NCBI GenBank assembly: GCA_963778375.1
Contig: CAVZTX010000035.1
Location: forward strand, 12,577-76,576
DNA from: CAVZTX01 sp963778375
GTDB taxonomy: Bacteria > Chloroflexota > Ktedonobacteria > Ktedonobacterales > Ktedonobacteraceae
Reading direction: 5' to 3'
DNA: 64,000 bases
Shown: positions 51,603 through 59,910 of the stretch, in pieces
Position numbering within the stretch: position 1 is the first letter of the stretch
How the letters are laid out: every line of letters starts with the position of its first letter
Made by a program: the position numbers and the translations under genes
The notes under the pieces: model-generated
What the model saw: only the letters and a program-made list of their open reading frames with translations
Database searches by the model: none
What the model was told of the DNA's origin: nothing

Positions 51603-53810
51603 ATGACACAAGGACGGACAAGTAGCATCTACCTCGGATTGTTAATCCACAACCATCAGCCCGTTGGCAACTTCCCCTGGGTCTTTCAGCAAGTCTACGA
51701 CGAATCATACCTTCCCCTCATTGAAGCGCTGGAACGACACCCCAAAGTACGCCTCTCACTCCACTACACCGGATCACTCATCGACTGGATGGAAGAGACA
51801 CACCCAGAATTTTTACAGCGACTCGCGGCATTAGCCCACCGCAATCAAGCCGAGATCGTCAGCGGTGGCTACTACGAACCCATTCTCCCATCCATCCCCG
51901 ACAGCGACAAACTTGGGCAAATTCATCGCCTCACAGACTGGATCGCCCAGCACATCGGCACACAAGCCACCGGCATGTGGATCGCGGAACGCGTCTGGGA
52001 ACCCAGCCTTCCGCGTATACTACGCGAAGCAGATATCGAATGGACCATCCTTGACGACGTACATTTTAAAAACGTCGGACTCGATGACAGCGACCTCTAC
52101 GGCTACTACGCCACCGAAGATCAGAGCACCGTCTTGAAAGTCTACGCCACCAGTAAAGCCCTTCGCTACACCATCCCCTGGCGTCCCGCCCACGAAACCA
52201 TTGAAACCCTGCGTTCCCTCGCCACCCGAGACGGCAAGCGCATTGTAGTCATGGGCGATGACGGCGAGAAATTCGGGAGCTGGCCCGGAACACACGAATA
52301 CTGCTGGGGATCAGGCGGTCGCTCCGGCTGGATCGAAGAATTTTTCAGCCAACTTGAGCAAAACGAAGCATGGCTATTCACAATACCACCAGGCGAGTAT
52401 GCACGCACCCATCCCGCCTTAGGACGTATCTATATCCCAACCTCATCCTACATCGAAATGACCGAGTGGGCCCTCCCACCCCAGAAATCCTATACCTTCG
52501 GCAAACTCCTGCATAGATTGGAGCAAGAAAAACACGACGAACAACTGCAATTCATGCGCGGTGGCTTCTGGCGCAACTTTCTCGTTCGCTACCCCGAAGT
52601 CAACAACCAGCATAAAAAAATGCTCCGCATCCATGACGCAGTCTATAGCGCAGGAGCCACCGAGGAAGCCGGACGAGTGCAACTCTGGAAAGCCCAGGCC
52701 AACGACACCTACTGGCATGGCCTCTTCGGCGGTATCTACATGGGCCACGTCCGTTCCGCCATCTACCATCACCTCATCAAAGCCGAGAACGCCGCCGACC
52801 GCCTCCGTTTCGGCACCCAACACTGGCAGCGTTACGAATTCACCGACTTCGACCGCGACAGCCAGGACGAATTGCTCATCGAAGGCGACCAGCAAAACCT
52901 CTACATCGACCCCCACCGGGGCGGCACCCTCTTCGAATGGGACATGCGCCGCAGTGCCCATAACCTCCTCTCCGTCATGACACGCCACGAAGAAAGCTAT
53001 CATCAAACCCTCCGCGAACACGAGCAAGCGCGCCGTAAGCACGAAGCCCAGGCCGCACTCATCACAGCATCGCCAGCAGATACGGCAAATACAGAACCCG
53101 CCTCACCCCATACAACAGTACGCACAAAGGAAGCCAACCTGGATCGCTTCCTTGTAGTTGATCGCTATCGTCGTGCCAGCCTGATCGACCATTTCCTCTC
53201 AGCTGGCGTCACCCTCCCAACCTTTGCGCAAGGACGCTTCGAAGAAATGGGAACATTCGTCGAACAGCCTTACGAGGCCGAGGTCCACCAGCATACCGAA
53301 GGCATCACCGTCAACCTCACACGCGATGGATACGTCCGACGAGCAGGCGCATTGTCACCCCTACCCGTACATCTTTCCAAAACCCTCTTCATCCCACTTG
53401 CTGAAGAAAAACTGGCAGTGCGCTATACCCTCCAAAATAAAGGGCAATCCCGCCTGCAAACCAACCTTGCCATAGAATGGAATATCCATCTCCTCGGCGG
53501 AGGTGCCAACGATCAAGCCTACTACCGCATCCCCGGTCAGGAGCAGAGCCATTTCGATAGCACCGGAGAAGTTCCCCAGGTATCGACATTCCATATCGGC
53601 AATCACTGGCTCGCCCAAGACCTCCGCTTTACCCTAAGCGTACTGGCAACACTCTGGCGCTTCTCCATCGAAACCGTCACAGGCTCCGAAGCTGGCTTTG
53701 AGCGCAACCATCAGGGCAGCAGCCTCACCCTCCTCTGGCCCATAGAACTAGAACCCGACCAGACCTGGAACGTCGAAATCACCTGCACCGGAAGCAAGGA
53801 GGCATCATGA
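51603..53810 (+). CDS. Glycoside hydrolase family 57 (alpha-amylase/4-alpha-glucanotransferase type)
   Basis: 735 residues from the ATG at 51603; a GTG at 51558 is also in frame. GH57 signatures: HNHQP near the N-terminus, GGYYEPILPSIPD, GMWIAERVWEP with the nucleophile Glu129, and MGDDGEKFGSWPG with the acid Asp220. A beta-rich C-terminal half (GNHWLAQDLRFTLSV, LLWPIELEPDQTWN) is as in amylases and glucanotransferases of this family. It probably remodels alpha-1,4-glucans such as glycogen in the cytosol (no signal peptide). It overlaps the amidotransferase gene by four bases (ATGA), so the two are translationally coupled. Confidence 0.92.
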   Translation: MTQGRTSSIYLGLLIHNHQPVGNFPWVFQQVYDESYLPLIEALERHPKVRLSLHYTGSLIDWMEETHPEFLQRLAALAHRNQAEIVSGGYYEPILPSIPDSDKLGQIHRLTDWIAQHIGTQATGMWIAERVWEPSLPRILREADIEWTILDDVHFKNVGLDDSDLYGYYATEDQSTVLKVYATSKALRYTIPWRPAHETIETLRSLATRDGKRIVVMGDDGEKFGSWPGTHEYCWGSGGRSGWIEEFFSQLEQNEAWLFTIPPGEYARTHPALGRIYIPTSSYIEMTEWALPPQKSYTFGKLLHRLEQEKHDEQLQFMRGGFWRNFLVRYPEVNNQHKKMLRIHDAVYSAGATEEAGRVQLWKAQANDTYWHGLFGGIYMGHVRSAIYHHLIKAENAADRLRFGTQHWQRYEFTDFDRDSQDELLIEGDQQNLYIDPHRGGTLFEWDMRRSAHNLLSVMTRHEESYHQTLREHEQARRKHEAQAALITASPADTANTEPASPHTTVRTKEANLDRFLVVDRYRRASLIDHFLSAGVTLPTFAQGRFEEMGTFVEQPYEAEVHQHTEGITVNLTRDGYVRRAGALSPLPVHLSKTLFIPLAEEKLAVRYTLQNKGQSRLQTNLAIEWNIHLLGGGANDQAYYRIPGQEQSHFDSTGEVPQVSTFHIGNHWLAQDLRFTLSVLATLWRFSIETVTGSEAGFERNHQGSSLTLLWPIELEPDQTWNVEITCTGSKEAS

Positions 53811-54526
53811 CAAAACGCGTACTCGCACTTCAACACTGCTGGGATGACCCACCCGGCTATCTAGGCGAAATTCTCGAAGAGCACAGCATCACCTGCGAAA
53901 TCGTCAATGCCGAAGAAGCTCCCATGCCGAAACTCACTGGTTATGACGCCATCATCTCATTAGGTGGACCACAGCATGCCGCAGCCGACGACCAATACCC
54001 CTACCTTGCAGAAGAAAAAATCCTTATTCGCCAGGCAGTTGAGCAAGACATCCCATTCCTTGGTATTTGCCTGGGCGGACAATTGCTCGCTCACGCTCTC
54101 GGCGCAGCAGTCACACGCCACACCATGACCGAATTTGGTTTCATTGAGATCGAAGTCACCACTGAAGGAAAAACCGATCCCCTCTTTCACGGCCTCCCAG
54201 ACCATCAACTCGTCTTTCACTGGCACATGGACACCTTTGCCCTGCCCACTGGTGCCATTTGGCTGGCAACCAACCAGAACACCACCAACCAGGCTTTCCG
54301 TGTAGGTCAACGAGCATACGGCCTCCAATACCATATCGAATTAGCCCCCGGCATGCTCGACACCTGGCTACACTATCCAGAATATCGTCAGGAAATTATT
54401 GGGATCTTGGGACCTGATGCCCCAGGTATGCTTGAAGCTGACCGTCGTAAGTACTACCCTACCTACCGTGATCACACCCGTAGAGTGTTCGAAAATTTTC
54501 TCAGGATCAGCAATATATTGCCCTAA
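53807..54526 (+). CDS. Class I glutamine amidotransferase (GuaA-N-like)
   Basis: 239 residues, start ATG overlapping the GH57 stop, with AAGGAGG upstream. ISLGGPQHAAADDQYPYLAEEKILIRQAV, FLGICLGGQLLAHALGA with the nucleophile Cys88, and YGLQYHIELAPGMLDTW with the catalytic His form the triad of class I glutaminases. It is a stand-alone GMP-synthase-glutaminase-like protein of the kind often annotated as a GATase of unknown acceptor; relatives include gamma-glutamyl amide hydrolases. The translational link to a glucan enzyme is unexplained. Confidence 0.87.
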   Translation: MTKRVLALQHCWDDPPGYLGEILEEHSITCEIVNAEEAPMPKLTGYDAIISLGGPQHAAADDQYPYLAEEKILIRQAVEQDIPFLGICLGGQLLAHALGAAVTRHTMTEFGFIEIEVTTEGKTDPLFHGLPDHQLVFHWHMDTFALPTGAIWLATNQNTTNQAFRVGQRAYGLQYHIELAPGMLDTWLHYPEYRQEIIGILGPDAPGMLEADRRKYYPTYRDHTRRVFENFLRISNILP

Positions 54527-54789
54527 GACATTTGGGTCATCCCGAAAAACACCTTTTCCTTCTTTTCCATCCGCCTGCCATGCCACGTACCAGAAGGGCA
54601 AATAGTTAAATAATTGGAATTTTTCCATCAGAAGATCCCTTTTTCCTTGACTTAGTTACATAAAATACGGTAAGATAATGTGAATATGGACTATGCACTG
54701 AATAAAACAAAAGGAAGATGCGAATAGCGGTCAGCATTTGTGGCGGCAAGAAGCACGTAGTGGAATAATGACTTCCACAGGAGTATGAA

Positions 54790-56580
54790 ATGGACCAATC
54801 TATTGGAGAATATATCCGGCAAGCTCGACGACAACGTAATCTTACTCAAACAGAGTTAGGTGATGAGCACTTCTCAAAATCTTATGTCAGTGCTGTAGAA
54901 CGCGACAAAATTGAAGCATCTCCAAAAGCCTTGGCATTCTTCGCCGAGCAACTAGGTCTACCCGATGACTATTTTACAAATCTGCTTCAGCAGTCCGAAA
55001 GTACAGGCCATTTCTCTGTAATCAATATCCCGGGTATGCGTAATTCGAGCATAAATGAGCAAATCATCCATAACGAGGAGTTGGCCCTGCTAGATAGCTT
55101 GCTAGAAAGTGCAGAGCTATACAATTACTCTGCCCGCTACGAGCTTCCCACACTCTCTCCAGAGGTTATCAACACCTTTCCACTGCAGAAACAAGCTCGC
55201 TACTATTTTCTCACTGGGATGATCGCCCAGGAAAAAAGGGATCTTTCTACATCTCTGCAAAACTTCGAGAAAGCTCTAGCTCTTGCACCGACCCGGCTTC
55301 AAGTGGCAATTCTCGATGAATTAGGAGTCAACTATTACCTGGCCCGATCCTATCGTGCTGCATTGAGATATCACTTGCGGGCACTCAAGCTTTTACAGAA
55401 AGAATCCCCTGACGAAACACTCACAGCCTTACAATTTAAAATCCAATTCAATTGTGGCAATGATTATCGTGCATTAGGAGCCTTTGAGCAGGCATGCGAA
55501 CACTATGAGCTTGCTCGCGTGAGCCTGAACCCTGAACAAGATATAAAGACAGCGGCATTACTCTATCAAGAACTCGGTTATTGTACATATGCAGCTACCT
55601 ACCAGAAAACCGAGCCAAATAAGGTCGCCGATACCCAGGCAATCTCTGAAGCAATGGAACGCGAGTTTCAACGCGCTTTCGACTTTTTCTTGCAGAGCAG
55701 AATCCTCTACCAGGTAAGTGGGAACAAAATAGGAGAAGCTAAAGCCCGCCTCGCGTTTGCCTTGGTGAAGCTAGACTTAGGTACAAGAAGAAGGCAGTTT
55801 GCCGAGGAAAAGGCCGAGAATAGCAACACAATGCTTGCTACAAAGGGCCATTCTTTGCTCAATGACGCTGAAGAGCAATGTCGCCAGGTACTTCTGAGCT
55901 GGCAGTACTTGCTCATCGATATCTCCGAGGAGATAGATAAAATCGTTTATATCGCATTGGCCTACCTCATTCGTACCTATATTCAGCACGCGAGACTATC
56001 ACGATTGAGTGGATATGCGGATACAGCTCTGCGCGAACGACTGCTGGCAGCCAATCTTTGCCAACAGGTACTTGAGACACTTTCAGAAAATACCATCCCC
56101 TGGACATTAGTAAATACCGTCGTGAATATGCAAGCTAATGGTATAGCTTACCAGGACGCGTTTTTGCCACAATTGGGCAATCTGAGAGACTTCCCTTCCA
56201 ATCGCTGTTTGAAGTCTGATGCCTTACTTCATAGTCCAATGAGCTATATCGAAGTCTATTTCGCGGCGGGAGAGCTTGCCGAGGAGCTTGGTCAGTCTGC
56301 AAACACAGATGACTACATAGCCGACTGTTATGCCCATGCCAACCAGTGTTTTCAAGCGGCTCTCAACGTAGCCAGTTCACTTGTCACCGGAACAGATAAT
56401 CAAGTCGAACCGGGCTACGTAAGCAATTGCTACCAACGCTGTATCTCTATCCTCCAGGATCGCCCCCTCACTCAATCTCTTTGGTCCGATGAAACTTCCA
56501 GGATGCTTCTAAATGTTCTCAAGGATGGCTTCCATCATTTGCAGTATCCCCCCCCGCTAAGCTTCAATGAAGCCGTCTAA
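54790..56580 (+). CDS. XRE-type HTH protein with TPR repeats
   Basis: 596 residues, with AGGAG seven bases before the ATG. Residues 1-65 are a Cro/XRE helix-turn-helix: IGEYIRQARRQRNLTQTELGDEHFSKSYVSAVERDK. The rest is helical with tetratricopeptide-like repeats (ARYYFLTGMIAQEKRDLSTSLQNFEKALALAP, LGVNYYLARSYRAALRYHLRALKLL, FNCGNDYRALGAFEQACEHYELARVSL). This architecture matches RRNPP-like or Streptomyces-type regulators in which a TPR domain senses a peptide or partner protein. No peptide gene is apparent, although a small unknown gene follows. Confidence 0.85.
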   Translation: MDQSIGEYIRQARRQRNLTQTELGDEHFSKSYVSAVERDKIEASPKALAFFAEQLGLPDDYFTNLLQQSESTGHFSVINIPGMRNSSINEQIIHNEELALLDSLLESAELYNYSARYELPTLSPEVINTFPLQKQARYYFLTGMIAQEKRDLSTSLQNFEKALALAPTRLQVAILDELGVNYYLARSYRAALRYHLRALKLLQKESPDETLTALQFKIQFNCGNDYRALGAFEQACEHYELARVSLNPEQDIKTAALLYQELGYCTYAATYQKTEPNKVADTQAISEAMEREFQRAFDFFLQSRILYQVSGNKIGEAKARLAFALVKLDLGTRRRQFAEEKAENSNTMLATKGHSLLNDAEEQCRQVLLSWQYLLIDISEEIDKIVYIALAYLIRTYIQHARLSRLSGYADTALRERLLAANLCQQVLETLSENTIPWTLVNTVVNMQANGIAYQDAFLPQLGNLRDFPSNRCLKSDALLHSPMSYIEVYFAAGELAEELGQSANTDDYIADCYAHANQCFQAALNVASSLVTGTDNQVEPGYVSNCYQRCISILQDRPLTQSLWSDETSRMLLNVLKDGFHHLQYPPPLSFNEAV

Positions 56581-56787
56581 ACGTCAGGCAACAATTATTC
56601 CTTTGTACCCTTCACGTCTCTCAGTTATCCTTCGCTCCTCTCTGTCATCCTTCGCTCTCGCTCAGGATCTCTCTTTTCGGCAAGCCACAAACTCCCTGGC
56701 AACCTGAACTAAATCTAATATTTTGCTCAAGGTTACATATTGCCCCAAATTCAAACAAATTCTTGTTACTTTTCCCATCTATAATCC
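56581..56787. repeat. Spacer with family C-like text
   Basis: CAGTTATCCTTCGCTCCTCT and CTGTCATCCTTCGCTCTCGC occur close together, followed by TCAGGATCTC, related to the repeat at 45517. TATAAT at about 56780 could be a -10 box. No gene seen. Confidence 0.45.
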
Positions 56788-57180
56788 GTGTCAATAGAAG
56801 GTTATGGAAAAAGTACCGAGAATTCTACGATTTCATGGAACATTTCTAGAAGGGCATATTTATCCTTGAATCGCCCTATACAGACTTCTTCACTACAACC
56901 TCAACAAACATACATTCCAACAGTGGGGATTAGTCGAAGCACTGTAAAACATACTATGTCTAGATTACCCGTTGCTTTAGCTAATACCCCCGATCAGGTA
57001 TGCGGTATCGCTCTGCGTGTCGGTTATACAGGCAAGCAAGACAACGATCTGGCTATGTATCGATTAAAGGTCAAGGCAGGACACAACCTCTCCGTGATCA
57101 CCCTACCAGGTTTTTTTGTCCTGGAACAGGGCATATTTGTAGATTACGAACAGTGGAGCGCCAACTCGAGAACCCAATAG
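56788..57180 (+). CDS. Hypothetical small protein before the sigma factor gene
   Basis: Not recognised. The open frame starts with a GTG at 56788 (130 residues); an internal ATG at 56956 would give 74 residues. Neither has a good ribosome site. The more protein-like part is C-terminal: SRLPVALANTPDQVCGIALRVGYTGKQDNDLAMYRLKVKAG, ending VDYEQWSANSRTQ. It stops 13 bases before the ECF sigma gene and may be part of the same transcript. Confidence 0.35.
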   Translation: MSIEGYGKSTENSTISWNISRRAYLSLNRPIQTSSLQPQQTYIPTVGISRSTVKHTMSRLPVALANTPDQVCGIALRVGYTGKQDNDLAMYRLKVKAGHNLSVITLPGFFVLEQGIFVDYEQWSANSRTQ

Positions 57181-57193
57181 AAGAAGGCATGAG

Positions 57194-57793
57194 ATGCAGA
57201 ACCAAGAACATATAAGAAACCAGCATCCAGAAATTGCCGATGGCACCTTAGCACAACAGGCACTTACTGGCGACCAGGCAGCATTTGAAGTCCTTGTCGG
57301 TCGTTACAGCACCGGCCTATTTAACTTCATCTGCCACTTTTTAGGAGATTATCACCTGGCCTGCGACATACTACAGCAAGTATTTCTCCAACTCTATATT
57401 TCTCTACCCAAGTTACGCACCGGTGAGCCACTCAAGTCCTGGTTATTCCAGGTCGCACGCAATCGCTGCCTGGACGAACTCCGCCGCAAACGTCCCGTCT
57501 ATTTTTCCGAACTAGAGACAGCGTTTGATGATGAAGACTCACCATCATTAATCGATATCCCCGATAGCAGTCCTCTTCCCGAGGAAGTAACGCTGCATCA
57601 CGATTCGCAGCGGCAGCTCCATGGCGCGATCCAATTGCTCCCGCCTCGATTCCGGTCCGTCGTTTTGCTGCGCTATGCTGGACAATTGAGCTTCTCCGAA
57701 ATCGGCAAAGTTCTTCACATGCCAAAATCAACAGCCAAAACCTACTTTCAGCGTGCCAAACCATTGCTACGTGCAAATTTACAGAGACGATAA
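57194..57793 (+). CDS. ECF-type RNA polymerase sigma factor
   Basis: 199 residues, with AAGAAGG upstream. Region 2: FEVLVGRYSTGLFNFICHFLGDYHLACDILQQVFLQLYISLPKL, then SWLFQVARNRCLDELRRKRP. Region 4: LPPRFRSVVLLRYAGQLSFSEIGKVLHMPKSTAKTYFQRAKPLLRANL. No anti-sigma gene is adjacent. The next gene is a PP2C phosphatase, so control by phosphorylation (as with some STPK-linked ECF groups) is possible but only inferred. Confidence 0.92.
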   Translation: MQNQEHIRNQHPEIADGTLAQQALTGDQAAFEVLVGRYSTGLFNFICHFLGDYHLACDILQQVFLQLYISLPKLRTGEPLKSWLFQVARNRCLDELRRKRPVYFSELETAFDDEDSPSLIDIPDSSPLPEEVTLHHDSQRQLHGAIQLLPPRFRSVVLLRYAGQLSFSEIGKVLHMPKSTAKTYFQRAKPLLRANLQRR

Positions 57794-57962
57794 GGAACAC
57801 AATACTCAACCCTTGAAACATTGTTTGTTTTGTTGGCTATCTCTCTTTCCTTTTTAGCCTCCTTTCTGCTATACTTGCACACACATCCCATATGATCTTC
57901 AATACGAGGGCACCCGATAGGGAGAGTTGGGAGAATGGATTTGCAAGGAGTATGCGAGGCAG

Positions 57963-58892
57963 ATGTCGCAAAATAGAACAAGCCGGCGTAATTTGGGTAG
58001 TAGTACCCCCTACGAACGTTTACCGTTCACCTTTGCGCAGTATAGCGTCGCTTGCGAACGACATCCACAACGCAACGAAGACAGCATCGCCATCGAAAAG
58101 CGCACTGGCATGGCCGCGGTATTCGACGGCGTAGGTGGAAGCGCCGCCGGAGAAATTGCCTCTCAAACAGCCGCTCGCGCCACACTCCTCGGCTGGAAAC
58201 ATGCCTTTTTCCAAAGACACCCCAACTTCAATGGACCAATGTTTCTTGAAGAATGCGACAAAGTCGATCTATGTCAACTCCTGCCCCAGATCCTTCAGAG
58301 CGCCGACGAACAGGTACGCAACGAAGGAGCACAACGGGCCGGTACGGACGATCTCGCAACCACCGTCGCACTCACCGCACTCTGCCGGGATCCCGCATCC
58401 AATGTCTACACTCTTGTATATGCCCATGTTGGTGATAGCCGTGTCTACCTGCTAAGGGAACAACAGCCCCTCAAACGCCTCACAACCGACGATGGGCTGC
58501 TAGGCAGGCTAATTGAAAATCAAATGGTCAACGACGAAGATGCGCACCGCATTGATCAAGCAATGCACGTCGATCAGCTTACCGACGCGGAATTTAACTA
58601 CTTCCGTCTGCGCGGCGGCATCACCCAGGCATTAGGCGGACCCATTCCTCCAACAATCCATGTTGATCAGACCCCCATCATGCCAGGAGATCGCATCCTA
58701 CTCTGTACCGACGGCATCCATGACAACCTGGTTGAAGACGAAATTGAAGAAATCTTACGCAAAAGCCCCCGTACCTCCGCCGCCCGCCTGCTCGTCGAGC
58801 ATTCCATCCTCCGCTCCCGTCAGGAACGCTACGTAACAGTTCGCGCCAAACCCGACGACATGACCGCCATCGTCATCACCCACCGCTTCTGA
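57963..58892 (+). CDS. PP2C-family protein Ser/Thr phosphatase
   Basis: 309 residues from the ATG at 57963 (AAGGAG 12 bases upstream); a TTG at 57927 is an alternative. PPM motifs: RNEDSIAIEK, MAAVFDGVGGSAAGEIAS (metal Asp, GG), VYAHVGDSRVYLLR, ILLCTDGIHDNLVEDEIEEIL and KPDDMTAIVI. All metal-binding Asp residues are present. It is cytosolic and the natural counterpart of the Hanks-type kinases at 41236-45494. Confidence 0.92.
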   Translation: MSQNRTSRRNLGSSTPYERLPFTFAQYSVACERHPQRNEDSIAIEKRTGMAAVFDGVGGSAAGEIASQTAARATLLGWKHAFFQRHPNFNGPMFLEECDKVDLCQLLPQILQSADEQVRNEGAQRAGTDDLATTVALTALCRDPASNVYTLVYAHVGDSRVYLLREQQPLKRLTTDDGLLGRLIENQMVNDEDAHRIDQAMHVDQLTDAEFNYFRLRGGITQALGGPIPPTIHVDQTPIMPGDRILLCTDGIHDNLVEDEIEEILRKSPRTSAARLLVEHSILRSRQERYVTVRAKPDDMTAIVITHRF

Positions 58893-58902
58893 ACATCCCA
58901 TC

Positions 58903-59023
58903 CGTAGGGACGTGACCTTGTGCCCGCTTGCGGAAGTCTTGATATCTATCCACACTTCTAAATTCCCCTCCGTAGGGACGTGACCTTGTGCCCGCTGGTG
59001 GGGTCTTGATATCTTCCCACACC
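58903..59023 (+). repeat. Tandem pair of 53-bp family B-like repeats
   Basis: CGTAGGGACGTGACCTTGTG...TCTTGATATCT...CCACAC occurs at 58903-58956 and again at 58971-59023, offset by 68 bp. The first 26 bases are identical. It follows the PP2C stop directly. Confidence 0.75.
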
Positions 59024-59184
59024 TATCACATTTGTATACTCCAAAAGTACCCCCTACACCTGTTGTTTTGTATGTCTGCATACTTGCATGCTACACTTCA
59101 AAAAACAATATATTTTGAACACGTATATGAAATATCTTGATGCGTCCACCGACTTTAACACGGACGCTCGGAGGAATTGTCCAC

Positions 59185-59910
59185 GTGCGCAGAAAAATCG
59201 GAGTACTGGTTAGTCTACTTATCGTCATCTTAATCGCCGCCTGCAAAGCGGGGCAGAGCAGTCAAGTTGTACCATCTCAGCCAATCACGGGCGACAGTGT
59301 CCAGATCCAGGAGCAGCGCGTAAACATAACCACTCCGGCAATAACCATCCCCGAACAAGTAACAACACCTACACCTAGACCCACCTCTACACCTAGACCC
59401 ACCCCTAAACCTGTCCCCACTGATCCCCCAACCTCAGTCACTACCGTCGGCACTGTCTCCGGTCCCGCCCCCTATGGCCCTCCACCTCCACTGACATCAG
59501 AAGAAATGCAACTCACCCAACAACTATTCGCCTTAATCAACCACGATCGCGCCATCCGAGGACTCTACCCATTCGTCTGGAACAGCACGCTCGCCGCCGG
59601 CGCACGGCTGCACAGTTGGAATATGGTTCACTGTGGTTTTAGCCACACCTGCCCAGACGGCATAGACCAGTGCACTCGCATCGCCAACGAAGGCTTCCAA
59701 TTTACCGACTGCGGTGAGAATATTGCTGAGGCGGGGCCATATCCATCCCCGTGGGGCGGCGTCTACACCGTTCAAGAAGGCATGATCAACGAGCCACCAA
59801 CAGGCTGGCACCGTATCCATCTGACCAGCACTACACTCCACAGCATAGGCGTTGGCGTCTACGTCGATTCTCGCGGTTGGATCTGGTTCACCGAGGATAT
59901 GGTAAGCTGA
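59185..59910 (+). CDS. CAP/SCP-domain lipoprotein
   Basis: 241 residues from a GTG at 59185, which has GGAGGAATT upstream; an ATG at 59140 gives an unusually long pre-signal. The leader ends LIAACKAG, a lipobox. A Pro/Thr-rich linker (TPTPRPTSTPRPTPKP) separates the anchor from a CAP (SCP/PR-1) domain (about 130-240): EMQLTQQLFALINHDRAIRGLYPFVWNSTLAAGARLHSWNM, CGENIAEAG, GWHRIHLTSTTLHSIGVGVYVDSRGWIWFTEDM. It is surface-exposed; the roles of bacterial CAP proteins are mostly unknown. The last 52 bases overlap the opposite-strand glycosidase gene. Confidence 0.85.
   Translation: MRRKIGVLVSLLIVILIAACKAGQSSQVVPSQPITGDSVQIQEQRVNITTPAITIPEQVTTPTPRPTSTPRPTPKPVPTDPPTSVTTVGTVSGPAPYGPPPPLTSEEMQLTQQLFALINHDRAIRGLYPFVWNSTLAAGARLHSWNMVHCGFSHTCPDGIDQCTRIANEGFQFTDCGENIAEAGPYPSPWGGVYTVQEGMINEPPTGWHRIHLTSTTLHSIGVGVYVDSRGWIWFTEDMVS

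Noticed and set aside
52443..53042. 199-codon minus-strand frame inside the GH57 gene
   Set aside because: Val/Ala/Glu-rich complement of a GC-rich gene; the GH57 motifs on the plus strand are unambiguous.
54368..54628. 86-codon minus-strand frame after the amidotransferase gene
   Set aside because: Mostly overlaps the amidotransferase C-terminus in antisense; the remaining part shows no domain.
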